Counted from the stretch's first letter, positions 1 through 12,080 are shown. The stretch is 64,000 nucleotides of DNA from Oscheius tipulae (GCA_037178975.1 JASJZH010000006.1:9176001-9240000); one strand, 5' to 3'. Notes: generated by a model from the sequence alone, not told the origin. Translations and numbers: made by a program.

Positions 1-32
1 GTTTGGGAATTATTGGTTGGACCGTAACACGG

Positions 33-272
33 TCAGAGACCTTCATCGCCATGGATACAGGCATGATCATGTATGGGCATTGCCCATGTGGTGCTAAGCA
101 CTCCGTGTGGCTCCTCGTCATACACGAAGAGGACTCCAGCGGCCAGCGTGGTATAGGATGTGAAGCGGCCTTGCATCCTTGATGTGGTCCCACATCTTCG
201 CATTTGGATTGGATCTGTGCATCTAGGCTCTCTTGTAAGGTTTTTATTATTGCTTTCTGGGTGGTAGGCCAA
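33..272 (-). CDS. possible partial gene, cupin-like fragment at left edge
   Basis: An 80-codon open frame at the window edge. Its second half reads like a cupin metal site: residues near the C-terminus run MPIHDHACIHG, an HxH plus a later H, which loosely resembles the LHDHPGMHG region of ADO-type thiol dioxygenases. The segment ahead of it (GVLFVYDEEPHGVL) would fit the strand before that motif. After the motif the frame stops within six codons instead of continuing into the expected cupin strand, so either a splice donor lies near the end (an AAG/GT is present) and the gene continues off the left edge, or the match is chance. No start or acceptor could be fixed. Identity is a guess from one short motif. 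Confidence 0.25.
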   Translation of the reverse strand: MAYHPESNNKNLTREPRCTDPIQMRRCGTTSRMQGRFTSYTTLAAGVLFVYDEEPHGVLSTTWAMPIHDHACIHGDEGL

Positions 273-2568
273 TGATACTGGTCATATTCTATGAACCCCA
301 AACAACAGTCACTTTGAAAAGAATTTGAGAAAACCTTTGTCCGATCCAGTTCGATTGTACCTGAGTATCTAGATTCTTTTGTTAGTCTTGTGTCTCTTTA
401 AAAATTGAAACAGCCTTATCTCGGCAAAAAAAAATCGAAATTCGGAAAAAAAAAGTTCCAGGAGAACCATCTAAATTTTCTCCTGCCCGAATTCGAGCAG
501 AATCCGTTAGAAAATGGCTCCGCTAGCTCAGCCGCAGTGGAACGATGTCGCAATGTCCGGCACGCCTAAGGCGCTGGGGGTGTGGTAGGTTTTCCAACGT
601 TTCTGCGCATAGCCATAAGTCTGAAAGCTAAGGGAATTTTATCCGCTGCATGACTGTTGGGAATCAAAGTCTTTGAAACGTAGAAAGTAGTTATGAAGAA
701 CAGGCGAAATGTGTATGTCTATCGCCTAAAAACAGATTTTTTAAGTAAGAAAACAATCTCCATTGGAAAAACCTATGCTTTGTCAATTACAGAATGATAG
801 TTGAATTGTTTATCATCCAATAGTGAGCAAAAAGATATAGTTCTTATCGCATGTTTCCAAATTCGGCATTACGAAAAGAGTACAACTTTTATACTTTCTT
901 TGAAAGTGTTCTTTTTCCCACTCTTTCAAGGGGAATCCAAAAAATTCGCGCTGTTAAATTAATTAATAAATTAACATAATCTCATTCCCTACAGCGGTGA
1001 GGGAGAGACCGCCACAAGTGATTAAGGAAGACGGCGGCTGGAGGAGTTCATTAGATCCGGAGGAGGAGATGATATGGGTGCAAAATAGCTTGACTGAGCC
1101 GTCCGATCTGTCAGATCAGGCAACGTCGAGAATCGTTCGTATTTGCATCAGCAACACATTGATAGCAAATGCTTAGCCCGTAACTCTTAATATACAAGAT
1201 AGAATTAGATCTATGACTGTAATTTATTTACTGATTGAGGCTTGTTCTATTTTCTTAGCAGTCTGTGCAGAAGACTCGTTTTCCTGTTTGTTTCTTATGT
1301 CAAAGAGATTGGTAACGAAAATTTCTGTGGCAGATGGTTTTGGAATCTTTGGGTCGGATACTATAACTGCTTTGGAGTTGAATTTCACGACAGAGCCATG
1401 GTATAGTGGCTCTGTTATCAAGATTTTGTCCAAAATACTATACGTGTTTTCATTCATTCGATGTCCCATGAACTGAAAGGATATAATCAAACGACCAAAT
1501 TGTACTAAGGTCTACTTGAGAATTGCAATTGAAAAACCTACTTCAGAAGCTCACCCAATACCAAGCCAAAGAGTCTATAGTTAACCAGGGTTTATTGGCT
1601 TGTTTGATGTTGAGAGTGTTGTGAGAAGTTCTCGAGGAAAAGTTCAGTAAATGTGCTTGGGGTTATTTTCTGGTTTCTGACAAAGTGGCTCTTTTCTTTA
1701 GAGTCCACGAAATTTAAGAGTGACTCTTTTCTGTGGTAGTCCTCCAAAGCTCCGAGGACGCTTTCATAGGATTCGCTTCCGGGCAGTAGTTGCTCTGCGC
1801 CGATGTTTCTTTTCCCTGGTTGCCTGTAAGCGTCCATGTTCCTCTCATTAACACTCTATGTTTGAAGCTTGACAGTCTAGGAGTTGGAATCCCCACACGT
1901 CAGACAATAACGCGTGACAGCATCGTACATTTTTCATGCGAAAGTCTCGCTGCCTTCTATATAATCGTCGTGCCCTAGTTTCTTCATCTTGGAACAATTC
2001 ATCTCACCCCCACCTCGTGGAGCTTGCTGCTGCTTCAACACCTCTGTCCTGTCACAAGTGCAGATGCCTAGTCTGCGGAAGCATGACGTAGGAACTATCA
2101 CAACTTTTCAACAATCACTTTCCCATCCAGACTGCTTATGCCGCATTCCCCCTGTTCATGTTTGAGATGAGTGCTCAATGTACTTCCATACAACCCTAAC
2201 ATTAACAACAGATGTTTATTATAAAGTGTAAAATCAAGCTTTGTTTCTATTTTGTATTACCGCAACTGGCTGCATTGCAGGCCAATGGCGTTCTTTTCAG
2301 CACCATGCGTCAGCACGCCTGCTGCTTTGTGTCAAGTTTGACCTCTTCAAAACATCTTGAAAAAGTGTCGCGGCGCCTCGGTTAATCTATATAGCTCAGA
2401 CTTTTACACTCGGTGCAAGCTTCCACCGTCATTTCGGGTGCTAGTAAAATTTAGAAACTTTATGATATCGGGTGAAAAACCGGATAATATTGCACAGAAT
2501 GATACGAGATGCAAATATGTACAGGAAAATGGGGACACCCGTGAAGAGGATAGAATATAGCATTTGGT
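273..2568. other. 2.3 kb with no firm gene; one possible terminal exon
   Basis: Mostly non-coding by eye. A weak candidate exon lies on + at about 996-1171: after a CCTACAG acceptor one frame stays open for 59 codons (starts VRERPPQVIKEDGGW, ends TLIANA, stop TAG). A possible first exon starts at ATG 514 (MAPLAQPQWNDVAMSG), but its visible donors do not give the phase needed to join the two. A 9-bp hairpin (ACAGAGCCA / TGGCTCTGT) sits at about 1389-1415. Other open frames here overlap each other on both strands and show no protein character. Confidence 0.3.
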
Positions 2569-5500
2569 TCACTTGTCATGTTGATGACTTGGCCCGGCTA
2601 CTGATAACGTTTCAAGTTTGAACTCGGGCGGTGGTTCGTAGAATGAGCATTCTTCATTGAGCTTGGCGATCGGACTGGCCGGACATTCAAAGTGAACGCA
2701 GTGGAAGACCTCGTTGGCAGAGTTGTGAACTCCGATGATCCTCACAAACACGACGGCACAAGTTGGGAAGTTTAGCAGTTGCCACGATCTGTGAAAAGTG
2801 GATTTTGAAACAGAACTTGAAAAATAATAACCTGCATTGAGCATTCCTCCTATCAGCCACCATTGTCCACTCCTTATTATCAATTGAGACTTCTACATAG
2901 TAGGAATAGTAGCGGTCATCACAATCCCAGAGGAGAAGCCTGTAAAGGAAGATTCTCTCACTCGAAGAAAGGTCTACCTCATGCTATTCACCACATAAGG
3001 CTGAGGGAACTGTACAGTAATGGATCCACTTCCCACTTGATGACAGGTGTAGCCAGTATCCCAGTCGTATCCATCAGTATGGCCGTTGAGGAGAGCATTA
3101 CGGCTTCTTGACACTCCTTCGATAACCGTCGCGTACTTTTCGATGGTAGCCACGTTGTCGCTGGGCCCTGAAATGGTGATCTATGACTTCACGCTTTACG
3201 TAGTAGTTTGTAAACACAGAAAATATAATCTCTTTGTATCTGTGGCGGTAGTTGGCATCAAAAGGCCATTCAAAACGGAAGAATTACATGTGGGAGTGAC
3301 CGAGGGACACAAGCAACATGCACAGTATGTACATTAAGAAGGTACCAGGCACAATGCAACTAATGGTGGAGGTTACTTTCAAAACTATAGAGAAAAGTTG
3401 ACAGAGTAAGAGTGACCAGATTGGGAGAGGGATAGAGACAAAGTTATGACCGTAGGGACATAAGGAGACGCACAGTTACAGCTTGAACTGAATGAAAGGA
3501 AAGCCACAGTTCTCCTATCAATGTCCCTTTGTGCAATCACACTCTCAGCCTCTTTCGGCCCCTTTTACTATAGTTCTGTCAACTAAGAAGTATTGACATC
3601 GCAAACTTACAAACAAAACTAGCTCAAAAACTATTGAAAGACTCACAAACTATCCCATCAAAGGGCGGGAGAGCGACCCTGTACAGTTTGTCTGTGGAGA
3701 ATAGAGCTTCGATGGCTGTCACGTCAAAGTGTTTGTTGGCCATGGAGTTCGAAACTCCGACGATCTTCAGGAATCTACAAAACATTATTATGAAATGAAA
3801 AAATAGACTATACTTGACGGCTCTTTTCGAAAAGACCAAGTTCTGCATTCCTCTGCATGGAATATTCGAGTAGTCGATCACTCGGACCCAATCGAAATCA
3901 TCCATGCTTAGCTGAATAGCTTCAAAATTCAATTGATAACTTAAATTCCCACCTCGACATAGTAAGAGTACATTTTCTGCTCGCGATCCGGAAGATAGAG
4001 ACGGATTGTGTTAATGATGAAGCTCTTACCGAGCTCGACCACGATTCCCTCACTGTCTCCAATGTCATGGCGTGTATGAATACGACAGTCGGGCAAATCT
4101 GACATTGAAGATCAGTATAAGTGTGAACTTACTTTGCAAGAAATCGCCGCTGAGGAACAGTCCTTGCGCCATTCCACGCAAGACTTTGGCTCCATATTGA
4201 ATGCAGGCCACGTTGATGTCAGGGTCTGGAAGAAAAAATGTTAATAACAGAAAATACCACACAAGCAGCATATATGTCCTAGAAACTGGTAGCCAATCAG
4301 ACTCACAAACTATCCCATCAAAGGGCGGGAGAGCGATCCTGTACTGTTTGTCTGTGGAGAATAGAGCTTCGATAGCTCTATTCTCCACAGACACCAGCCG
4401 TCTTTGAGGGCTTTTCTGCCTTTTTAGAAGCTTAAAACATCAACGGGAGTTCGAACCCAGGTGGCTAAGATTTGTGGCCAGTTGCTAACAATTGAGATAT
4501 GACATAGTCGGTTGCTCTTTATATCGGCTCATTATACAAATATTGTTTTGCCTGCCAGAAACTCATTCTTTGGCACTTTTTTCTATACTACAAATGGTGT
4601 ACGAAGAAAGAAACGAGCCCTAACCTCTGCTATCTATAGTTTTCAAATGTTAATTGAATCAATCACAGCAAAAACCTTATTGTGTCTTCTCTCTCTTTCA
4701 AAACAATGATGGATCGATCCTAGCCTTGTCTGAATTGGGCGTCCCAACTTGGCTGTATTATGTGTAAAACCAACTTTTGCATCCTCTATGAACCAACTCG
4801 GAAGTTCTCTTGCTTTGTTGCACATGAATAGCATCCAGCAGATTGTCCGATGACAACAAGGCTGACGGTCGAACGGTACCGAGTAAGTCCTTCTGAGAAA
4901 TCAATGGAAGACGTAGCTTCGACAGAAGGTCCTTCCCGTATTGTGCCTGAGTGAACAAACTGAATCAAAATAAATGAAGTATACCCTCTCAGGATCTGCC
5001 TCTATCCATCTTCTAACAGCTCTAAATATGTCAATTTCGGGAGCACAGAAGGAGTCTCTGGCTGCAAGCTCCTCCACAGCTTTGATTGAAAGATCAGTGA
5101 AAGACTAGAACGTAGATGTTTGGTTTGGAAAAAAAGGATACCTTACCTCGTGTTTTAGAATGATTTGGGCATTGTCGTCGGCATATTGAAGACAATTCTC
5201 GATGAGATTCGAAATAGAATACATTTGCGCCACATTGAAAATAGTGCAGAAGTTTGCGAAATTGATGATGTCCTAAAGATTCAGTTTTATCCTTTTCCCT
5301 GTTTCACTCACCCTGAGGTGAGCAGCAATGTCGTTTTCCAAATCCCGCAAAAAGAACTTGTGTGCCATTCCTAGCATATCAATAATCTGTTCCTCTGTCA
5401 AAAGCAGCTGCACTTTTCCAGTATAGATGTATCTAGAAGAATTCTTCAGAAAATTGTAATCAGCACTCACTTGATAAGATTTTTGAATGTGTAGTGATTC

Positions 5501-5855
5501 GCGTCATGAATCTCAATCTCATTCTCTGTAGTCTCTTTCAACCCACCATACAACAGAGCTCTAAAATATGAACATGCTGGTAACATCCACCATCGTACCT
5601 GAAATACTCGCTCCTTATAGCCAAAATGACTCTGTGACAGGGTATTCTCTCTCCTTCCACCAAAAAAGTGACGTCAGAAAAGTCTTGTTTGTGAAAGAGT
5701 TCTTCAAAGTCCGAGGACAGTTCTGCCTTGTGGTCAACATTGGTGCGAATCACTGAAAATCTTCATTTTTCCAACAATAACAAGCGCCTACACTCCGCGT
5801 CCTTGTCTTGCTTGTAAATATCGTCCATTTCATCCATTTGCGTAAAATTGCTCAT
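2569..5855 (-). CDS. BTBD9: BTB/POZ domain-containing protein 9 (BTBD9) homologue
   Basis: Fourteen exons join in frame: 5855-5792, 5752-5599, 5570-5471, 5432-5311, 5272-5148, 5105-4985, 4946-4775, 4225-4133, 4098-3953, 3911-3814, 3774-3647, 3167-2978, 2939-2832, 2788-2569. The order matches BTBD9: BTB domain (FSDVTFLVEGERIPCHRVIL), BACK region (GTVRPSALLSSDNLLDAI), then two discoidin-like F5/8C modules (SYYVEV, DWVRVIDYS, GVHNSANEVFHCVHFECP). BTBD9 proteins are BTB adaptors, likely substrate receptors for cullin-3 ligases; mammalian BTBD9 is linked to iron and dopamine phenotypes, and C. elegans has a single homologue (hpo-9). ATG 5855 is the first Met before the BTB domain, with a CATTCAG acceptor shortly upstream. 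The 4.2-4.8 kb intron carries a partial duplicate of exon 11 and a tRNA-like fragment. The gene looks intact. Identity is very secure. Confidence 0.94.
4299..4393 (-). repeat. partial duplicate of BTBD9 exon 11 ending in a 19-bp hairpin
   Basis: About 77 bp at 4299-4375 repeat 3639-3715 (exon 11 plus its donor) at an exact 660-bp offset, with about three mismatches. The copy lies in the intron between exons 7 and 8. It keeps the GTGAGT donor but lacks the 5' part of the exon and its acceptor, so it should not splice in normally. On its 5' side (in gene orientation) the copy ends in a perfect inverted repeat: arm 4349-4367, loop 4368-4374, arm 4375-4393. The parent exon has no such palindrome. 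Confidence 0.9.
4441..4497 (-). repeat. tRNA-derived fragment in BTBD9 intron
   Basis: On the - strand there is a Pol III A-box-like stretch (TTAGCAACTGG) followed by a B-box-like stretch (GGGTTCGAACTCCC). The usual four-arm fold does not close, so this is a degraded tRNA or tRNA-derived SINE head rather than a working tRNA. It starts about 50 bp beyond the duplicated exon hairpin. Confidence 0.5.
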
Positions 5856-6478
5856 TGTATAACTTGAATAGATCTGAATGAACTTATTTTAAAATTCATA
5901 GGACACAAAAGATTAGGAAGCCATGTAAAATATGATCACTACACCTTTGATATTCCATATCTGTGGAATGCCCGAAAAAAGAGAAAAGCCTAACCACGTG
6001 TGCGAACTACACCCGAATTTCAGTTCGGAACCCAAAAAACTGGGAAAACAAAGGTCGGAAGAACAAATGCTGAACAAAAGTAAAATGGAAAGTTATCAAA
6101 AAAGCAGTAAAAGAACATTTATATCGAAGATAATATTTATGGTTCGAAACTAAATGCCAGTCAGCTGGATAATGGCCAGTTTGTGTTTGCACTGGGTCCC
6201 GCCACGAATTGCCTGCTTTTTGCTGGGTGTACTGCTGTAACCTCTCAGAAAGGCGGCCAATCCAGAGAACGGCAGAGGCGTTTAGTCTTCGCCCTACTTG
6301 TTCTACACTCTAGTGAAAAAGATGCAAAAGTGTCTCAAATTATTGTTTAGTCAACGTTTGGTGATATTTTCAGTAAAAGATGTGAAAACCTAGTCGTTTT
6401 GCGTCATTCCCTAACCAACTTCCGTTCATTTATCGATTTTAAGCTTAAATTCCTAGTAAAATGTTCAATTTCAGGGAC
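5856..6478. other. divergent intergenic region between BTBD9 and DLST
   Basis: This 620-bp space separates two genes transcribed away from each other, so promoters of both must lie here. It is AT-rich. A TTCAATTTCAG acceptor sits three bases before the DLST ATG, consistent with trans-splicing or a 5'UTR intron. No conserved motif could be named and the short open frames look random. Confidence 0.6.
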
Positions 6479-9284
6479 ATGAGTAGCTATAGGGCGACTG
6501 TTCTGAGGAGATGCGCATCCCTAGTCGTGCGCAGGGTGAGTATTTAGGTTTTCATGGTTTAGAATATCCCTTTTTCAGCCTTCGCCTGTTGCCGCTGCTA
6601 GGTGCCTCACAACTGCTGGGTCCCTCTCGGCCAAGAAGATCAACCTTGCTCTTGCTGCTCAACCAACTCGACTCTTCCATCTTTCTGCTTACAGATGTGA
6701 GTTTCCAATCGAATATCAGTTTAACTAACTAGCTTTTATTTTGAACAGGAATTTTACGTGTCTCTATCGATAATACACACATACCAGTTAAAAACAGGCG
6801 GACTCCTAGGGGTAGCGATTGACGTGTTGCTTTATATATGTTGTTTATGTTGAATTTTTTCACGGAACATTTGAAAATATAGATGAAACAGTCGTAGTCG
6901 AAACCATGTACAAGTATGCAGTTTACATCAAAGACGAGCCGGCCAATATTCCATTTATGGTATATTTTCGGGCGTTAGGCAGCGTTGCTCGTCCGAAGAA
7001 TCTTTGGAGAAGATTGTGTTTTACAAGTTGATAAACATGGTAAGTTAGAAAACAGTGCCACAGTTGCTGGTTGCAAAATAAGAATAACTAGATTTAGCCA
7101 CCTTTCACTGTTCTTCTGAAACGAATCCAAAATGGTATAGGTTCTCATGCTGAGAGTGTTGATTTTAAGTTAAATTAGACCATACCATATTACTTTCGGG
7201 TATCTTCGGATAAACTTTCTATCACCATGTTCAATATTTTTCAGTGAGCGACGTGATTACCGTCGATGGTCCAGCTTTCGCCGAGTCCATCTCCGAGGGA
7301 GATATCAGATGGCTCAAGAGTGAGATTCTTTCACATCTGGAATCTATGGAACATTTCAGAGGTCGGAGACCAAGTCGCCGAGGACGAACTTGTAGCTGAA
7401 ATCGAAACCGACAAAACTTCCGTTGAGTGCCCGGCTCCTCAGGCCGGTACCATCGTCGAGCTTCTGGTCGAGGATGGATCCAAGGTCACTGCCAAACAGA
7501 AGCTGTACAAACTTCAGCCAGGATCTGGAGGTGGAGCTGCCCCTGTACGTACATTTAGGCTCTGTTCAAATTTTTGTTACAGGCTGCCGCTCCCAAGGAA
7601 GAGAAGAAGGAGGAAAAGAAGGAAGAGAAGAAGGAGGAAAAGAAGGCCGCCCCTGCTCCAGTCAAATCCGAGGCTCCTAAGCCTGCTGCTCCCCCCAAGT
7701 CCACCCAAGGAGAGATTCCCAAGAAGATGCCCGCCGTCGCCAAGCCTCCCAGCCAACCAATTTCTTCTACTCCCGTCGCCGCCATCTCTCGGGCCAAGGT
7801 ACCTCAAGGAGTCGATCCTCAGCATGCCATCACCGGAACCCGTGACGAGGTCCGTGTCAAGATGAACCGTATGCGTCTCCGTATCGCTCAACGTCTGAAG
7901 GATGCTCAAAATACTTATGCCATGCTCACCACCTTCAACGAAGTCGACATGAGGTAGTTTATGACAATCATTGGTATATTGTGGTTTTCAGCAACATCGT
8001 CGACATGAGAAACAAGTACCAGAAGGATTTCACCAAGAAGCACGGAATCAAACTCGGACTCATGTCTCCCTTCGTGCGCGCCGCTGCCTATGCTCTGACT
8101 GAGAGCCCTGTTGTTAATGCCGTCATCGATGAGAGCGAGATCGTGTACCGTCACTTCGTCGACATGTCCATTGCCGTTGCTACGCCTAAAGGACTCGTCG
8201 TCCCGGTCCTTCGCAACGTAGAGTCGATGGATTATGCACAGATTGAAAAGGAGCTGGCCAACCTCGGAGAGAAGGTATGCTTATACGTTATTTTTTAACA
8301 TTCTGGCTGTCGAGACAGTACGGGAAAATAACGTCTGGTAACGGAATAAATACGGATGGGAATGTGTCCGGCTCCTAAAAAACAAGCATAACCATTGTTC
8401 TGAATATCAAGACGGTCCTTGAGGATACGCAGAGAGTATGGAAAAGGTTACCTCTGACTAGTTACAGGGATCGGGTAAAACTTGCTGGAATACCGAAGGT
8501 GGTACGGACAAAGATGTGGCCGGCGGCAGAGAAACTAGAAGGGAGTGGATCTCGATCCACAAGGCTTTTGAGCCAGGTGTCTCAGAAAGTCTGTCTACTA
8601 AGAGTATATGCGAGTGCATTCTAACGATCTGCTATCTAACTGCTGGAAAGGTGTATGAAGTTATTTCTTTATTAACGAGACCAGTGTGGAAGAGATATTC
8701 TCAAAGTAATAAGACATGGTGGGTTCAGTCTCCTTAAGCTCAAGAAGCAATATGGAAGAGATAAATTTAAACTACGGAGTCAATACGTCAGAGACTTCCT
8801 CTACCTACTGAAACGGTAACAACCGGAAAAAGCACGAACGATACGCCATAGATAAAACAGGAATGGATAAGAAAACGGTATGAGTGGGCAGAAGTAGCGT
8901 CGACAAATCATAACCGATGTCTATACACTTGCTGATTTTCAGGCCCGTGACAACAAGCTCGCTGTCGAGGACATGGAAGGAGGAACCTTCACCATCTCCA
9001 ACGGCGGTGTCTTCGGATCCATGTATGGAACCCCAATCATCAATCCTCCCCAGAGTGCCATCCTTGGAATGCACGGAATCTTCGATCGTCCCGTTGCCAT
9101 CAATGGAAAAGTAGTGTCTCTCATATGTTTTTTTACTTCACTAATTCAGGTCGAAGTACGCCCTATGATGACCATTGCTCTGACCTACGACCATCGACTG
9201 ATTGACGGAAGGGAGGCTGTGACCTTCTTGAAGAAGATCAAGACTGCCGTCGAGGACCCTCGCTCCATCCTTATGAACTTGTAA
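6479..9284 (+). CDS. DLST: dihydrolipoyllysine-residue succinyltransferase, E2 of 2-oxoglutarate dehydrogenase
   Basis: Eight exons: 6479-6535, 6579-6696, 7245-7319, 7360-7544, 7583-7953, 7992-8274, 8943-9110, 9150-9284. The enzyme moves succinyl groups from its lipoyl arm to CoA in the mitochondrial TCA cycle. The first two exons encode an Arg/Ala/Ser-rich targeting peptide. Next comes one lipoyl domain with the lipoylated Lys in ETDKTSVE, then a Lys/Glu run (EEKKEEKK repeats) and a Pro/Ala linker. The usual E3-binding domain is absent, as in other animal DLST. The catalytic domain carries [18 protein letters not shown] and ends with the active-site block [13 protein letters not shown], with its His and Asp. 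Introns 2 and 6 are long (about 550 and 670 bp); the latter holds a degenerate GTACGG repeat. An AATAAA follows at 9458. Complete and intact. Confidence 0.97.
8300..8900. repeat. degenerate GTACGG minisatellite in DLST intron 6
   Basis: The intron holds scattered, decayed copies of a short unit around CTGTCGAGACAGTACGGG, with variants such as GGTGGTACGGACAAAG. The same core recurs in other introns and intergenic stretches of this window (about 20.5-20.8, 25.6-25.95, 29.2, 30.0 and 47.0-47.2 kb). Confidence 0.6.
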
Positions 9285-9457
9285 ATCTATAGCAGTGAAC
9301 TATTTGTAGTCTAGTTCCATGGACAGTCTTAATTTTCAAGCTTTCTCAACTTGTCGGTGTATTACTTGGCAGTCGAGCAGGAAACCTCCAATCCTGGCTT
9401 GGCTTACTTTTCCTTTTTAACGACCCAGTGGTTTTGATTCTCAGTTGACGACTAGTA

Positions 9458-9463
9458 AATAAA
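9458..9463 (+). promoter_or_regulatory. poly(A) signal of DLST
   Basis: AATAAA 174 bp after the DLST stop codon; no other clear signal lies in between. Confidence 0.6.
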
Positions 9464-10100
9464 CTTTTCTGGCTTTTCATGACATGCTTGCATTGCTACA
9501 AAATCGCACATATATTCGAAGGTCTCGAAGTGGTAGTGTTGTTTCTTTGGGGGAGACAATGTGAATATTTTAGAAAGAGAAGCATGGGTTCTATATATTT
9601 ATTCAAGCAAAAATAGATAGGTGGTTTTAGAGCAAAAGAGATTAGAAAGACGGGAGAGAGGAAAAAAAAACAATTCAAAAAATAGGGAAGCGAACGAGTC
9701 CGCGCGAGGTACGGTAGTACTCGTGGCGGGGCCCACTCGTTAGCGCGCATTCAAATTGAGCCAGACTCAACAGGTAGCAAATAGTTTCCTGGTATTTTCA
9801 CGAAGAGAATTGAGAGCAAAAGTGCCGTACTTTCCCCAAATGTTTAGATTTATCCTCATGGTGGGAAACGCCACCTGTCTATCAGAGTATTTTCTCCATT
9901 TACACCCTGTCTCTCTCTTTTTCTGTCTCTGTGAGAGGTAGCCAGTGGGTTTCTGTCTAAACAACGCACGACAAAAACAGTCGATATTTAACAACTAACA
10001 TTTAACTTTTCTACACTTCGTTCTTTTCCCGAAGCAATAAATATTAGGAAATATGACATGTACACCCCGTTGATAGATAGTCCAATCCTTAATATTCTAT

Positions 10101-10392
10101 ATGACAGCAACAACGAAACCTATATCAGCTGTTTTCAACTCCAACAAGTTGGCCTTCTAATAGAGCAATCCTAACGTTTTTCAGGACGAAGGTATCGACT
10201 GGCGGAAAGTTACTAAACTCTCTGGTAAGCGGGAAGAATGAATGTCAGATCACTGTACAACGACGATGATTATCTAAAGTAATTTTTAAGTCTTAAATTC
10301 AAAATTTTCTATTGCAGCCGTCTTCTACTTACGGGAAGAACAGTATGAGTTCAGAAAACGAACTAAGTAATACTACATCAAGAACATTGTGA
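10101..10392 (+). CDS. possible tiny three-exon gene, Ser/Thr/Asn-rich
   Basis: ATG 10101, exons 10101-10147, 10185-10224 and 10318-10392 join in frame through a 37-bp and a 93-bp intron and end at TGA, giving 53 residues (starts MTATTKPISAVFNSNK). The acceptors TTTTTCAG and TATTGCAG match the local consensus, and the first donor (GTTGGC) resembles one used in BTBD9. No family is recognised, and the composition is simple. A second frame in exons 2-3 is also open, so this could be a decayed or chance arrangement. Confidence 0.25.
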
Positions 10393-10839
10393 TCTGTTGT
10401 ACAGCACTAATGAACGTAGAAATATGTTTTTGTTTCCACAAAGCAGTTTATTGAACAGGGGAGAAGATTGTAAACAAAATCGAAAAGATTTGCGGCTAAC
10501 TATCAGAAAAATGGTAAGTGTTTGTTTCGAAAAGGAACAGGGATCGTAATTAGTTTTTTTTTTCAACAGGATACAATTAGATGATAAACGAAAACATCGG
10601 CTGATATTTTGTCTAAGGCGATTGGGAGAAACATATGGAGTTTTTTTTAAATATAACTTGCTAATAGTTCGGCAGGCGGCTCCTTTTGTTCTAAGAGGTT
10701 TTCGCGCGCATTTTTGATTCCGGCGGGATTTTAAAAAAAAAATTCTCTTTTAAGATTCCTACGCCTTTCCACTGCTTTTATCATCTTTTTGCCTAGCTTT
10801 TTATGTCTTTTCTTGCTCTCTTCAAGAAATGGAATTTTT

Positions 10840-12080
10840 TTTTCATCTAACTTCTCAGAGAGTCGGTTTTAAAAAAAATAAGATGTAAGCCACAAGAGAA
10901 GCTTTTTCTTACTGCGTTTCCGAATTTTCGCGGGGAAAATTAACTTAAAACCACTTGTAATTATTGAGTGAAGAAAGTTTTGAGAGAGTTGTCAAAGATT
11001 TGCAGTTAACTTTCCGCAAATAGTCCAGTTTATCAATTATTTGAGGCAGTAATCAAGAGGCAATGCTAATTCCGAGATGAATTCAATACTTTTTCGCTGA
11101 AAGTTAGACAAAATATCTTCTTTTGCGTAAATAGATGGCCTTCGAAGAAAAATATAAAGAATCTGATTCTAACTACCTGCGAAAAGGGCTGATATCGATT
11201 GAGATAGTTACTTTTTCCAATGGTATTAACTTTGTGCAAGTTTTACTGGAATGTTAGATAAAAACATCGGTTAAGCAGTTGTCCAAAACGGTTTAGGAGA
11301 AAATGAAAGCAGTTTTCCATCTAACTTCCGGCAAAACGGACATCAATAGAGCTGTGATTCTCCATAATGGCTTTGTTCCGACTGTAATTCAGCACTTTTT
11401 CAGAGAATGTTAAATGAAATTGTCTTTTTTATTGCGTTTATAGAAAAAAACCGAAGATTTACATCTGACTTCCTGAGAAATGCATAGCTTTCCCTCGAAA
11501 GTACTCATCCCTAACAGATCACGTTCTACCCATTTTACAGCAAAAGTTTCGAACTGTTAGATGAAATTTTGTCAAAAATATTCACAAAAGTCATTTTAGA
11601 GTGAACGGTAAAATATCTGCAGTAAACTTCGAAGAAGAAATCTTGTTTTCATCATAATTAGATACGTCGTAATAAATATTTCATTCAAAAATCATTTGAA
11701 GTTTTTTTTAACAAAAAGTTAGAATGAAAAGTCGAACAGTTGGTTACAATGTTTCTAGCCCAATATAGCATGTTTTACATCTAACTTTCCAGGAAATCGC
11801 AGTTATCATTTTCAAAAAACAAAGTCCAAAGTCACAGCATTACGTCTATCGTTGTGCGTAAAAAGTTAGTATCCAAAACAGTTTACAAATAGATAAAGAC
11901 GTTAACGAAGTTATCCCACTAATAATGGCTATATTTGTCAGTTAAACATCGGAAAGCGGTATTGTAGGAACATTTTTCCTCTTTTTTTACAGGAAGTTAG
12001 AACAGGTTTTCCGGCGTAAAGCATTTTTTGAGTAAAATATTATTCTTCTCCATGCTTGTCATCTAACTTTCACGTCTGGT
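10840..12080. repeat. degenerate tandem array, about 150-bp unit, alternating GAAAGTTAGAT / ATCTAACTTTC
   Basis: A GTTAGAT-like word occurs near 11104, 11251, 11409, 11550, 11720, 11863 and 11997, spaced 134-170 bp. Between them, its reverse complement ATCTAACTT occurs near 10846, 11319, 11466, 11775 and 12062, about 55-68 bp after the preceding forward word. Each unit therefore contains the word in both orientations and could fold. Copies are strongly diverged. A single related unit lies at about 15150-15262. Confidence 0.7.

Noticed and set aside
525-590. tRNA-like stretch with an A-box-like TAGCTCAGCCG
   Set aside because: No B-box and no acceptor stem; part of an open frame instead.
1389-1415. 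9-bp hairpin ACAGAGCCA / TGGCTCTGT
   Set aside because: Short, no T run or neighbour that would give it a role; expected by chance in a window this size.
7266-7865. 199-codon frame on + inside DLST
   Set aside because: It reads through two introns and leaves the DLST frame after 7545; the spliced model matches the enzyme family throughout.
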